Shown here: piece after piece, positions 27,854 through 36,337 of the stretch | Numbering within the stretch: the stretch's first letter is position 1 | How the letters are laid out: each line of letters begins with the position of its first letter | DNA from: Acidobacteriota bacterium | Lineage (GTDB): Bacteria > Acidobacteriota > Blastocatellia > UBA7656 | DNA length: 64,000 nt | Assembly: GCA_016201275.1 (NCBI GenBank) | Contig: JACQDB010000135.1 | Coordinates: forward strand, 1-64,000 | Reading direction: 5' to 3' | Notes under the pieces: generated by a model | Database searches by the model: none | What the model was told of the DNA's origin: nothing | What the model saw: only the letters and a program-made list of their open reading frames with translations | Translations under genes and position numbers: made by a program

Positions 27854-28738
27854 ATGACTGAAGACTTAAAGACGCGGGTGCATGATTTCTGGCAAGCGAA
27901 TCCTTGCGGGGCGAAGTTTGCCGAGATGCAGATTGGCTCGCGGGAATTTTTCGAGGCCGTAGAAAAACATCGCTACCAAACCGAATGGCATATTCCTGAA
28001 GTCGTGCAATTCAACCGTTGGCGCGATAAAGCTGTGCTGGAGATTGGTTGCGGACTTGGCACCGACGCGATCAATTTCGCCAGAGCAGGCGCGCATTACA
28101 CTGGTGTTGATTTAACCGAACGCTCCATAGAACTCGTCCAGCGTCGCTTCGATTTTGAAAACTTGAAAGGTGAGTTGCGAACCGCCGATGCGGAAAATTT
28201 GCCGTTTGCTGATAACACTTTCGATTTGGTTTATTCGCATGGCGTCTTGCATCACACGCCGGACACCGAACGCGCCATCAACGAAGCGCATCGCGTATTG
28301 AAGCCCAACGGGCAGGCGATGGTGATGCTTTATCACAAGAACTCCTACAACTATCGCGTCAACATTATGATGCTCAGACGAATGGGCGCACGTTTACTCG
28401 CCTTCAATTGGGGACCGGCTTTCGTTCACGGCATCACCGGCGAAGACGAAAACCGCCTGCGCCAGTTGCAAGAAATTTATCGCAGCGACAAAAGCAAGCT
28501 GCTTTCCCGCGCCGAGTTCTTGAGTCAGAACACTGATGGCGCGGGCAATCCGCTGGCTCGCGTCTATTCGCGCAAGGAAGCCTTGCAGATGTTTTCGCGC
28601 TACCGTGAAGCGCACACCCAAGTGCATTTTTTGAACAAGCGCTGGATTCCGCTCATTGGTCGTTTGCTGCCTCGCGCCCTTGAAAAAACTTTGGCGCAGC
28701 GCCTCGGCTGGCACTTGTGGATCATAGCGAAAAAATAG
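27854..28738 (+). CDS. Class I SAM-dependent methyltransferase
   Basis: 294 residues from ATG 27854; the upstream in-frame codons lie in the heptad repeat and are not protein-like. SAM-binding motif I is VLEIGCGLGTDAINFA and the acidic loop after strand 2 is GVDLTERSIELVQRRF; later motifs are DAENLPFADNTFDLVYSHGVLHHTPD and HRVLKPNGQAMVML. The C-terminal ~100 residues are helical and basic and may select the substrate. It lies between asnB and an epimerase and probably methylates a sugar or a small-molecule intermediate; the target is unknown. Confidence 0.88.
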   Translation: MTEDLKTRVHDFWQANPCGAKFAEMQIGSREFFEAVEKHRYQTEWHIPEVVQFNRWRDKAVLEIGCGLGTDAINFARAGAHYTGVDLTERSIELVQRRFDFENLKGELRTADAENLPFADNTFDLVYSHGVLHHTPDTERAINEAHRVLKPNGQAMVMLYHKNSYNYRVNIMMLRRMGARLLAFNWGPAFVHGITGEDENRLRQLQEIYRSDKSKLLSRAEFLSQNTDGAGNPLARVYSRKEALQMFSRYREAHTQVHFLNKRWIPLIGRLLPRALEKTLAQRLGWHLWIIAKK

Positions 28739-28751
28739 TTTGGAGTTTGTT

Positions 28752-28827
28752 GTCCAGAGTCTGTAGTCCGGCGTCCAGTGTTTGACAACAGTTTCAGACA
28801 CCGGACACCGGACTACAGACTCTGGAC
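28752..28827. repeat. Heptad repeat hairpin between the methyltransferase and the epimerase
   Basis: The left arm 28752-28781 reads GTCCAGA GTCTGTA GTCCGGC GTCCAGT GT, exact 7-nt phasing. The right arm 28798-28827 is complementary at 28 of 30 positions, with a 16-nt loop. It fills the 95-bp gap and ends just before the next start codon. Confidence 0.75.
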
Positions 28828-28833
28828 TTCTGC

Positions 28834-29808
28834 ATGGATATGAAAACAATTTTAATCACCGGCGGCGCGGGTTTCATCGGCAGTCATTTGCTTGACCGCT
28901 TGATGCAGGATGAAAATAACGACGTGGTTGTTCTAGATAACTTCAACGATTTTTACGACCCGAAAATCAAAGACGCGAATATTGCGCCTCACGCTGGTGG
29001 AAGCAACCTGACGATTTATCAAGCCGACATCACCGACGAAAAATCGGTAAACGAAATTTTCAGCTATCACGATTTCGATTGCGTGGTGCATCTGGCGGCG
29101 CGTGCAGGTGTCAGACCATCGCTCGAAAATCCGCTGGCTTACGAAGCGACCAACGTGCGCGGCACTTATGTGTTGCTGGAAGCGGCGCGCCAAACCAAGG
29201 TGCCGCAATTTATTTTTGGTTCGTCGAGTTCGATTTACGGCATCAACGCGAAAATACCATTCACCGAAAACGACCACGTATGGCAAACCATCTCGCCTTA
29301 TGCGGCGACCAAATTGGCAGGCGAAGCTATCTGTCACACCTACAGTCATCTGTATGGAATGCGCGTCGTGTGTCTGCGTTTTTTCACCGTCTATGGAGCG
29401 CGGCAACGACCCGATCTGGCGATTCATAAATTCGCTCGTTTGATTGATGAAGGCAAAGCAATTCCGATGTTCGGCGATGGTTCGACGCGGCGCGACTACA
29501 CCTACATTGATGACATCATTGCCGGTATCATCGCCGCGATGAAGTACACCACCAGTCAATTTGAGGTAATCAATTTAGGCGAATCGCAAACCGTAGAGTT
29601 GCGCTATTTGATTGAGCTAATCGAAAACGCGCTCGGCAAACGCGCCCTCATTGAGCGCCAACCATTGCAAGCGGGCGATGTGCCGATCACCTTTGCCGAC
29701 ATCAGCAAAGCGCGGCGGCTGCTCGACTACAACCCGCAGACGAAAATTGAAGACGGCATACGGCGGTTTGTTGAATGGTTCATTGCAGTGAAAGGATGTA
29801 GCCAATGA
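28834..29808 (+). CDS. NAD-dependent sugar-nucleotide epimerase (UDP-glucuronate 4-epimerase-like)
   Basis: 324 residues, extended short-chain dehydrogenase fold. The cofactor motif is ITGGAGFIGSHLLDRL, followed by FGSSSSIYG and the YAATKLAGE active site with catalytic Tyr and Lys. The segments FFTVYGARQRPDLAIHKFARLI and FGDGSTRRDYTYIDDII are typical of the UDP-glucuronate/UDP-glucose 4-epimerase branch. It supplies a sugar nucleotide for surface polysaccharide. Its stop overlaps the start of the thiF-like gene by 4 nt (ATGA), so the two are coupled. Confidence 0.9.
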   Translation: MDMKTILITGGAGFIGSHLLDRLMQDENNDVVVLDNFNDFYDPKIKDANIAPHAGGSNLTIYQADITDEKSVNEIFSYHDFDCVVHLAARAGVRPSLENPLAYEATNVRGTYVLLEAARQTKVPQFIFGSSSSIYGINAKIPFTENDHVWQTISPYAATKLAGEAICHTYSHLYGMRVVCLRFFTVYGARQRPDLAIHKFARLIDEGKAIPMFGDGSTRRDYTYIDDIIAGIIAAMKYTTSQFEVINLGESQTVELRYLIELIENALGKRALIERQPLQAGDVPITFADISKARRLLDYNPQTKIEDGIRRFVEWFIAVKGCSQ

Positions 29809-30836
29809 AAGTTCAAGAGCGATATTCGCGGCAGATTTTATTCGATCCGATAGGCGAAGCGGGGCAGGCGCGTTTGCTTGAATCGCGTGCGGTGATTATT
29901 GGGTGCGGCGCGTTGGGCGCGGTGCAAGCCGAGACGTTGGCAAGGGCTGGCGTCGGGCAAATGGTTTTGGTTGACCGCGACTTTGTGGAAGAATCGAATC
30001 TGCAACGCCAGATCATGTTTGAAGAATCGGATGCGCGGGAACGCTTGCCGAAAGCTATTGCGGCGGCGCGGCGCATCGGGCGCGTCAATTCTGATATTCA
30101 CGTCGAAGCGGTAGTGACCGATGTGAATTTTAAGAACATCGAAGAGTTGATTGCCGACGCGGATGTAGTGCTGGACGGCACGGATAATTTCGAGACGCGA
30201 TACTTGCTCAACGATGCTTGTGTAAAAACGAACACGCCGTGGATTTATGGCGCGGCGGTTGGCGCTTACGGTTTGACCATGACGGTGTTGCCGCACCAAA
30301 CGCCTTGCCTGCGCTGCGTGTTGGAAATGATGCCAGAGCCGGGGTCGGGGCCGACCTGCGATACGGCTGGGGTGTTGATGCCGATTATTTCTATCATCGC
30401 TTCGCTTCAAGCGAGCGAGGCGATCAAGATTTTAATCGGGCAGCCGGAGAAATTGCACGGGTCTTTGATTCGCGTTGAGGTGTGGGATTTTCAAATCAAC
30501 AAAATCAATCTGGCGAATTTCACCGGGCCGGAGGATTGTCCGGTCTGTTCGCAAGGCGAATATGAATTTCTGCGCGGCGCAGGTCGTCAAGTTGCGGTGT
30601 CGCTGTGCGGACGCAATGCCGTGCAGATTGGCCAGACCAGCACGGCAAAGCTTGATTTCAAATTACTGGCGGAACGCTTGCGACCATTGGGCGAAGTAGC
30701 GTTTAATGATTTCCTGTTGCGCTTTCGCGTTGCTGATTACGACATCACGGTGTTCCGCGACGCCCGCAGCATCATCAAAGGTACGAATGACATCAACATC
30801 GCACGCGGTCTCTATGCGCGCTATATTGGCGTTTAG
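29805..30836 (+). CDS. ThiF/MoeB-type adenylyltransferase (E1-like)
   Basis: 343 residues. The ATP-binding fold is RYSRQILFDPIG, then VIIGCGALGAVQAETLARAGVG and VDRDFVEESNLQRQ. The zinc site is built from CLRC and CPVC, and the reactive Cys lies in GPTCDTAGV. The C-terminal ~80 residues (YDITVFRDARSIIKGTND to ARYIGV) match the tail of Bacillus-type ThiF. It should adenylate the C-terminal Gly-Gly of a small ubiquitin-like sulfur carrier. No ThiS or MoaD carrier is nearby, and the company is sugar and amidotransferase genes, so its partner is unclear. Confidence 0.87.
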   Translation: MKVQERYSRQILFDPIGEAGQARLLESRAVIIGCGALGAVQAETLARAGVGQMVLVDRDFVEESNLQRQIMFEESDARERLPKAIAAARRIGRVNSDIHVEAVVTDVNFKNIEELIADADVVLDGTDNFETRYLLNDACVKTNTPWIYGAAVGAYGLTMTVLPHQTPCLRCVLEMMPEPGSGPTCDTAGVLMPIISIIASLQASEAIKILIGQPEKLHGSLIRVEVWDFQINKINLANFTGPEDCPVCSQGEYEFLRGAGRQVAVSLCGRNAVQIGQTSTAKLDFKLLAERLRPLGEVAFNDFLLRFRVADYDITVFRDARSIIKGTNDINIARGLYARYIGV

Positions 30837-30872
30837 TGTATGGTTTATCGGCGCTCGGAAAGGATGGGGAAG

Positions 30873-31082
30873 ATGACCAGAAAAGTAATTTTATATCTGG
30901 GAAAAGAGGGCTATGTGATAGCGGCAGTGCCGAGTCTTCCCGGCTGTCTCCGTCAGGGGAAAACCCGCGAAGAGGCCTTAGCAAATATTCAGGAGGCCAT
31001 TGCCCTACACATAGAAGTTTTGCAGGAACGCGGCGAAATCGTTCCCTACGATCATGTGGAGATGGTCGAGGTTGCGGCATGA
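30873..31082 (+). CDS. hicB: HicB-like antitoxin
   Basis: 69 residues from ATG 30873, the usual HicB start position before TRKVILYLGKEGYVIAAVPSLPGC. The partial RNase H-like fold continues with GKTREEALANIQEAIALHIEVLQERGE. It would bind and block HicA. Its stop overlaps the ATG of hicA (ATGA). Since hicA is damaged, the antitoxin may be redundant or regulatory. Two ATGs lie 9 and 33 nt upstream but would add unusual N-terminal residues. Confidence 0.85.
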   Translation: MTRKVILYLGKEGYVIAAVPSLPGCLRQGKTREEALANIQEAIALHIEVLQERGEIVPYDHVEMVEVAA

Positions 31083-31304
31083 GCAAATTGCCTATGGTTT
31101 CCGGCGCAGAGTGTGAAAGCGTTGAGCAAAGCCGGTTTCATTGTTTACCGTCAACGCGGCAACCATGTAACTCTCGTCCGTGACCATCCGGCAGCGCAAA
31201 CCACCGTGCCTTTGCATAAAGAACTTGATAGAGGGACATTGAAAGCCATTCTTCGGCAGACAAGATTGAGCAATGATGAGTTCATCGCTTTGTTGTCAGA
31301 CTAA
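31079..31304 (+). pseudogene. hicA: HicA toxin gene with an N-terminal frameshift
   Basis: The frame from ATG 31079 reads MSKLPMVSGAEC, the standard HicA start, and then goes out of frame at GAGTGTGAAAG. The rest of HicA is in another frame from GTG 31113: KALSKAGFIVYRQRGNH, PLHKELDRGTLKAIL, ending at 31304. The expected sequence GAGTGTGTGAAA lacks one TG, a typical slip in a dinucleotide run. The catalytic His (GNH) is intact. Translation from the GTG would give a 63-residue protein missing the first strand-helix segment. It is probably inactive, unless slippage restores it. Confidence 0.75.
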
Positions 31305-31351
31305 GGATTCGCCTGCAAAGCCCTAACGACAGCGACAGCGGGAGTTGATTG

Positions 31352-32002
31352 ATGGAAGCAAATACGAATTACTTGACCTCATCCACCGGCGATACCTTCG
31401 AGCAGGACTTCATAGGCGAATGCGAAGTCGTGGTCAAGCGCGAAGGGCATAGTCGGGCGCGGCACACCTTTACGGTGGGCAAGCGCATCATTGCGCGGCT
31501 CAAGTGGATTGGGATGCGGCGCGCCGTTTATGAAGTTGATGGGCAAATCTTTGACATCAACGTGAAGGCGTTGGGCAAAAGCATCGCCTTGATCGCGCCC
31601 GATGGCAGCGAGTCGTTTCTGATCGAACGCTCGAAGGCCAATCCTCACAAAGCCGGTATGCGCGTCGAGATGGCCGAAGGCGACAACTTTCGCTTGCTGC
31701 GAAAAATTGACAGCCGTCTCCGTGAAGAACAATCCATCGTCATCAATAAGAAATTTTATCAATCGCACTTGCTGGTCTTTCACTTCAATACGCGGGTGCG
31801 TTCACAAACCACGGTGCGTGTGATGGTCGAGCCAGCGATGAGATGGGAAGCGCGATTTATGCACAGGATATTGGCGCTGGTGGTGTGTCGCATCATTTTG
31901 GAGCGCCGCAATTCAGGCACTCATCGAACCCGTATGAAAGAGAAGAAGCCGCCGCAATTTTCCAGTAGCGTCGGCGTCCGCGAACGCAAAAAAGTTTATT
32001 GA
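31352..32002 (+). CDS. Protein of unknown function
   Basis: 216 residues from ATG 31352, with GGGAG 7 nt upstream. The N-terminal ~150 residues are beta-rich (FEQDFIGECEVVVKREGH, HTFTVGKRIIARLKWIGMRRAVYEVDG, VKALGKSIALIAPDG). This suggests a compact beta-barrel or a tubby/scramblase-like fold, but no motif is decisive. A hydrophobic stretch, HRILALVVCRIIL, and a strongly basic C-terminus follow. There is no signal peptide. It stands alone after hicA. I do not recognise a family. Confidence 0.6.
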   Translation: MEANTNYLTSSTGDTFEQDFIGECEVVVKREGHSRARHTFTVGKRIIARLKWIGMRRAVYEVDGQIFDINVKALGKSIALIAPDGSESFLIERSKANPHKAGMRVEMAEGDNFRLLRKIDSRLREEQSIVINKKFYQSHLLVFHFNTRVRSQTTVRVMVEPAMRWEARFMHRILALVVCRIILERRNSGTHRTRMKEKKPPQFSSSVGVRERKKVY

Positions 32003-32102
32003 CCGGCAAACGAGCTTACGGGAATTCTCCGGCGGTTGTGCCACTTTGATGTGCGGCGCGGGCTTTGCCCCGCCGAAACACTTGCCTCCAGAATGTTCGC
32101 GA

Positions 32103-32126
32103 CTACGCCGCCAATTGGCGGCGTAG
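32103..32126. repeat. Perfect 24-bp palindrome
   Basis: CTACGCCGCC-AATT-GGCGGCGTAG in the 240-bp gap before thrB. The flanks (GTGCGGCGCGGGCTTTGCC on one side, GCACAGCCACACGCCGC on the other) are also GC-rich and partly symmetric. It has no T tract. Confidence 0.6.
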
Positions 32127-32243
32127 CCGCAAGACTTTTATGGCAATCTGCCTGGAAAGGCCGAGCCTTTCCGCACAGCAAAGCGGCACAGCCACACGCC
32201 GCACACAAGAGATGGAAGGGATAAACAAACCGAAAAAATTGAT

Positions 32244-33164
32244 ATGACCACTTCACACACTCGCATACGCGTGCCGTCTTCGACCTCGAACCTTGGCCCC
32301 GGCTTTGATTCGCAAGGCCTCGCCTTGAACCTGTATTTGACCATTGACGTAGCGCCAACGACGGATTCGCATCTCACCTTCACCTTTAGCGGTGAAGGCG
32401 CAACTGAACTCAACTCTGCCGCCGAAAATAATTTGATTCACACGGCTATGCAATTTGTCGCCAAACGCGAAGGCGTAGCGCTCCAAGCGGCGCGCTTGAC
32501 GGTTACCAACGACATCCCGCTGGCGCGTGGCTTGGGGTCTTCTGCTGCCGCCATTATCGCCGGATTTTCGGCCTTTGAAGTAATCACCGGCACGACGCTT
32601 TGCGAAGATAAATTGCTCGCCTATGCCACGGCGATGGAGCATCACAGCGACAACGTAGCGGCTGCCTTGCTCGGCTCGTTCGTGGTAAGCTGTGTGACGG
32701 ACGATGGCAGCGTTCGCGCTTCGCGTGTACAGTGGCCGGACGACATTCGTGCGGTAGTGGCGATACCGAATTTCAAAGTGCGAACCGCAGCGTCGCGGCG
32801 CGTTGTGCCGCTGCAAGTATCGCGTCAGGACGCGGTGTTCAATATTCAACGCGCCGCGCTTTTTGTCGCGGCAATAGCCGAGCGCCGTTATGATTTGCTT
32901 CGGGAAGCGATGCGCGATAAATTGCATCAGCCGTTTCGCGCCGCCCTAGTTCCGGGTTTGGCAGAGGTTTTACAATTGGAAAAGGTTGATGGCCTGTTAG
33001 GCGCGGCCTTGAGTGGTTCGGGGCCTACGGTCTTCGCGCTGGCAACACATAATTTTGACCACGTAGCGAAAGTAATAGCCGCCTGCTTCGAGTCACGCGG
33101 CATTGAATGCGCGACACGATTTCTGGAAGTCGAAACAGTGGGGCGCGTGATTCAACAACTATAG
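32244..33164 (+). CDS. thrB: Homoserine kinase (GHMP family)
   Basis: 306 residues. The GHMP landmarks are VPSSTSNLGPGFDSQGLALN at the N-terminus, the phosphate loop PLARGLGSSAAAI near 90-102, MEHHSDNVAAALLGSF, and the C-terminal LSGSGPTVFALA. It phosphorylates L-homoserine to O-phosphohomoserine in threonine synthesis. ThrC and the upstream genes are not adjacent here. The length is normal. The ribosome site is weak. Confidence 0.93.
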   Translation: MTTSHTRIRVPSSTSNLGPGFDSQGLALNLYLTIDVAPTTDSHLTFTFSGEGATELNSAAENNLIHTAMQFVAKREGVALQAARLTVTNDIPLARGLGSSAAAIIAGFSAFEVITGTTLCEDKLLAYATAMEHHSDNVAAALLGSFVVSCVTDDGSVRASRVQWPDDIRAVVAIPNFKVRTAASRRVVPLQVSRQDAVFNIQRAALFVAAIAERRYDLLREAMRDKLHQPFRAALVPGLAEVLQLEKVDGLLGAALSGSGPTVFALATHNFDHVAKVIAACFESRGIECATRFLEVETVGRVIQQL

Positions 33165-33179
33165 ACGACAGGAACATGA

Positions 33180-33338
33180 TTTCAGCAGACCCGATAATGG
33201 AAACGAGTTGTACGGGCGACCCTCTGTGGTTGCCACTTCGTCAAAGCCAATCGTTTGAAGTAAAGGCGACCGGTTCAAAAGCTGAGGAGTTGCAATAAGG
33301 GGCAACCACAGAGGGTCGCCCGTACAGGGCTGCTGAAA
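33180..33338. repeat. TGTACGGGCGACC palindromic element, copy 1
   Basis: Outer inverted ends TTTCAGCAG / CTGCTGAAA (33180-33188 and 33330-33338) enclose a perfect 25-bp inverted repeat (33210-33234 and 33301-33325) beginning GTACGGGCGACCCTC. The second copy at 51001-51033 shares the flank (TTTCGGCAGACC, GAAAC) and the GTACGGGCGACC core. The ends plus palindromic core suggest a miniature mobile repeat. Confidence 0.65.
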
Positions 33339-33372
33339 AGTTTATCAAGATATATTTTTCAATAGGAGTTTT

Positions 33373-33915
33373 ATGGCAAATAAAAAACTAGCTTCGCAAA
33401 AGAGCAAGCTGCCGATCTTCGCCATTGCTATCGTCGTGATTCTGGTGGCGCTGGTAGCGGTCGCCTATATGTCCAGCAAAAAAGAGACCACCAAATCACT
33501 GCCGGTCTCGTCCGAACCCATTATGGTGGAGAACGTACAGCAGAGCCTGGAAGCTTATCGCGGCAAAGTTGTCATCCTCGACATCTGGGCGACGTGGTGC
33601 GGCCCCTGTCGCATAGAGATACCTGATTTCATCAAGCTGCAAAATCAATATCGCGCACAGGGCTTGGAAATTATCGGCGTGTCGGTTGATCCGATCACCC
33701 AGACCGGAGCCGCTGCGGTTGCCCCTTTTGTCAAAAGCAACGGCATCAACTACACCATCTGGATGGTCAATAGCCAAGCGGCTCTCAGCCAATATCCTAT
33801 GGGGTCGGGCATACCGACCACCTACATCCTTGACCGCAATGGCCGCGTCGCCCAGAAGTACGTAGGCGTGCAGCCTATGAGCCGCTTTGAATCCGACATC
33901 AAGGCATTGCTGTAA
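33373..33915 (+). CDS. Membrane-anchored TlpA-like thioredoxin
   Basis: 180 residues. A single N-terminal membrane anchor (LPIFAIAIVVILVALVAVAYM) is followed by a thioredoxin fold with WATWCGPCR; the redox cysteines are 76 and 79. IIGVSVDP and the cis-Pro region GIPTTYILDRNG are the other landmarks. It is probably periplasmic-facing and reduces or isomerises disulfides, for example in cytochrome c maturation, though no such genes are near. AGGAG lies 4 nt before the ATG. Confidence 0.9.
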   Translation: MANKKLASQKSKLPIFAIAIVVILVALVAVAYMSSKKETTKSLPVSSEPIMVENVQQSLEAYRGKVVILDIWATWCGPCRIEIPDFIKLQNQYRAQGLEIIGVSVDPITQTGAAAVAPFVKSNGINYTIWMVNSQAALSQYPMGSGIPTTYILDRNGRVAQKYVGVQPMSRFESDIKALL

Positions 33916-33918
33916 CAG

Positions 33919-34007
33919 TCCTTAGTCCCTGGTCATTAGTCATTAGATTTGCAGGCCATCGCTGCACTCACAGTTTTAACTAAGGACCAGGGAACAGGGA
34001 CTAAGGA
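33919..34007. repeat. Heptad repeat hairpin between tlpA-like gene and murQ
   Basis: AGTCCTT AGTCCCT GGTCATT AGTCATT in exact 7-nt phase starts at 33919. The right side, 33980-34007, carries complementary heptads (CTAAGGA, CCAGGGA, CAGGGAC). The clearest stem is CCTTAGTCCCTG with CAGGGACTAAGG, 12 bp. Confidence 0.65.
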
Positions 34008-34014
34008 TTAAGTA

Positions 34015-34920
34015 ATGAAGCCGCTCACCGAACAGACTAACCCGCATACGCGAGACATAGACCGGCGCTCGACGCTGGAAATCGTCACGCTCATCAATCA
34101 GGAAGACCAGAAAGTTGCCGAGGCCGTGGCGCAGGTGCTGCCGCAGGTCGCCGCCGCCATTGATTTGATCGTCGAGCGTTTGCAGGCCGAAGGTCGCTTG
34201 TTTTATGTAGGCGCGGGAACCAGCGGCAGGCTTGGCGTTCTGGATGCGTCGGAGTGTCCGCCGACTTTTGGTGTGCCGCCGGACTTGGTGCAAGGCATCA
34301 TCGCCGGAGGACCTACGGCTTTGCACAGCGCCATCGAAGGCGCAGAAGACAACCCCACACAGGCGGCCATTGATCTGCACGCTATTGGGGTGTCGTCGCA
34401 AGATGCCGTGGTGGGAATTTCGGCAAACGGCAACACGCCTTATACCGTCGGTGCTTTGGAATTTGCTCAACAACTAGGCGCGGCGGCTATTGCCATCACC
34501 TGCAATGAAGGCTCGCGCCTGACCCAAGTGGCGGACGTAGCGATAGTGCCGGTGGTGGGCGCGGAAGTTATTGCCGGGTCTTCCCGTATGAAAGCGGGGA
34601 CGGCACAGAAGCTGATTTTGAATATGCTTTCGACCGGCACGATGATTCGTATGGGCTGGGTCTATAGCAATTTGATGGCGAACCTGAAAGCGACCAACGA
34701 GAAGTTGCGCCGCCGTGCGCGCTTGATTTTAGCCGACGAGACCGGCCTTGATGCCGAAGCAGCGGCGCGTATATTTGCAGCGTCGGGCAATGATTTACGC
34801 CTCGCTTTGGTGATGACGCGCTTGCATCTGTCACGCGAAGAAGCCGTAGCAAAACTCGCAGCCTGCGGCGGTTCGGTGCGCCGCGCACTCGATAGCTTAG
34901 AGAAAACCGATGAAGTCTGA
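34015..34920 (+). CDS. murQ: N-acetylmuramic acid 6-phosphate etherase
   Basis: 301 residues, the normal length. The SIS-domain signature is FYVGAGTSGRLGVLDASECPPTF, followed by VVGISANGNTPYT and GSSRMKAGTAQKLILNMLST. It cleaves the lactyl ether of MurNAc-6-phosphate to give GlcNAc-6-phosphate and lactate in peptidoglycan recycling. The next gene, nagA, takes the product, so the pair forms a pathway. The stop codon lies inside an arm of a hairpin (34910-34922). Confidence 0.95.
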   Translation: MKPLTEQTNPHTRDIDRRSTLEIVTLINQEDQKVAEAVAQVLPQVAAAIDLIVERLQAEGRLFYVGAGTSGRLGVLDASECPPTFGVPPDLVQGIIAGGPTALHSAIEGAEDNPTQAAIDLHAIGVSSQDAVVGISANGNTPYTVGALEFAQQLGAAAIAITCNEGSRLTQVADVAIVPVVGAEVIAGSSRMKAGTAQKLILNMLSTGTMIRMGWVYSNLMANLKATNEKLRRRARLILADETGLDAEAAARIFAASGNDLRLALVMTRLHLSREEAVAKLAACGGSVRRALDSLEKTDEV

Positions 34921-35004
34921 ACCATGAAGTCTCAACGATTTCATCAGGCGCATCGCTCATCGTTGATACTTCGTCATTCCGACTTCACACCGTTCAGACT
35001 TCAT
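34910..35004. repeat. Hairpin spanning the murQ stop codon, heptad-like
   Basis: ATGAAGTCTGAAC (34910-34922) is perfectly complementary to 34992-35004. The left arm contains the murQ TGA at 34918-34920, and the right arm ends 5 nt before the nagA ATG. The interior has loosely 7-nt spaced words (CATCAGG, CGCATCG, CTCATCG). It occupies the whole 89-bp gap. Confidence 0.6.
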
Positions 35005-35009
35005 GAGTT

Positions 35010-36206
35010 ATGACTACACGGCTGATTCACAACGCGAAAATAATGCTGAAAGACGCCGTGCAATACGGCGGCGTGGTCATTGGCAATGGCCGCATCGTGC
35101 AAGTCTTTGTTGAGGCCGATAAGCCAACCGGGTTCGCCGCCCACGACACGCTTGATCTACACCAAAATTTTCTTGCGCCGGGAATGATTGACATACATAT
35201 ACACGGCTCGGCTGGCGTTGATGTGCAAAACGCCACGCAAGAAGACCTCGCCAAACTTGCCGAATTTTTATTGCACGAAGGCGTGACCGGATATTTAGCT
35301 ACATTTGTGCCGACCGCCGAACAGAATTATCAGCAGGCGATTGCTGAAATCGAAACCTACATAGCGCATCAAGAGGAAAGCCAACACCTCGGCGCACGAA
35401 TTTTAGGCATACACTTTGAAGGGCCTTTCGTCAGCCATGAAAAATGCGGCGCGCTGCAACGTCAGCACTTCAGAACTTACGATGGCAACCCGCGCTCGCT
35501 TGAAATTTTTACGCAACGTAAAAATTTGAACCTGCCTTATGCGCGAACCATGACGCTCGCTCCTGAAATCGCCGGAGGGCTTGCCTTGATTGCAGAATTG
35601 ACGCGCCACAACGTGCGCTCTTTCATCGGCCACACCATTGCTACGCCGGAAATTTTAGACCAGGCGGTTTCGGCAGGCGCGCATCACATTACGCACTTTC
35701 CCAATGCTCTGGAAGCGCTGCATCATCGCCAGCCCGGCGCAGTCGCATGGGGCTTGTTGAATCCTGAAGTCACGCTGGATTGCATAGCCGATTTTCATCA
35801 CGTTCATCCCTTGATGCTGCGCCTGATGTACCGCAATAAAACCGCCGAGCGCATGGCGTTAATCAGCGATGCGATATTAGCCAGCGGATTAGGCGATGGC
35901 GAATTCACCGTATGGGGCGACCGCATTGCCGTCAAAGACGGGTTGACGGCGCTGGTTGACGGCGCGGCCAAAGGCACTATCGCCGGGTCTGTAATCAGTA
36001 TGCGCGAGGCGCTGAAAAACCTTGCCGGTTTGGGCATTCCCCTTAACGAAGCGGTCTGCATGGCTTCGCTGATTCCGGCGCGTGCGGCTGGAATTGCGTA
36101 TGAGTACGGCTCGATTGCGGTGGGCAAACGCGCCGATTTGATGGCTTTCGATGAAGCCTTCAAGGTTCATTGGGCGATGGTGAACGGTGCAATCAGGCGG
36201 TACTGA
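35010..36206 (+). CDS. nagA: N-acetylglucosamine-6-phosphate deacetylase
   Basis: 398 residues, amidohydrolase superfamily. Motifs are PGMIDIHIHGSAGVDV (metal-binding HxH), GIHFEGPFV with the Glu ligand, FIGHTIAT, HHITHFPNALEALHHRQPG, and ALISDAILASGLGDGEFTVWG with the catalytic Asp. It deacetylates GlcNAc-6-phosphate to glucosamine-6-phosphate. It follows murQ directly and completes the recycling step. The start is the ATG at 35010; the ribosome site is hidden in the hairpin arm upstream. Confidence 0.93.
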   Translation: MTTRLIHNAKIMLKDAVQYGGVVIGNGRIVQVFVEADKPTGFAAHDTLDLHQNFLAPGMIDIHIHGSAGVDVQNATQEDLAKLAEFLLHEGVTGYLATFVPTAEQNYQQAIAEIETYIAHQEESQHLGARILGIHFEGPFVSHEKCGALQRQHFRTYDGNPRSLEIFTQRKNLNLPYARTMTLAPEIAGGLALIAELTRHNVRSFIGHTIATPEILDQAVSAGAHHITHFPNALEALHHRQPGAVAWGLLNPEVTLDCIADFHHVHPLMLRLMYRNKTAERMALISDAILASGLGDGEFTVWGDRIAVKDGLTALVDGAAKGTIAGSVISMREALKNLAGLGIPLNEAVCMASLIPARAAGIAYEYGSIAVGKRADLMAFDEAFKVHWAMVNGAIRRY

Positions 36207-36337
36207 TTTATGCGGCACACGCTGATCCGCCATTCGCTATGACTCCGTTATCGTTGGTTCTGCTGGTTTGTCAGCGCCGCGTCAGTGTGTTAAAAATTCA
36301 AGCAAAGTTTTTGCTGCGAGGATGAATTCAAGAGGCT

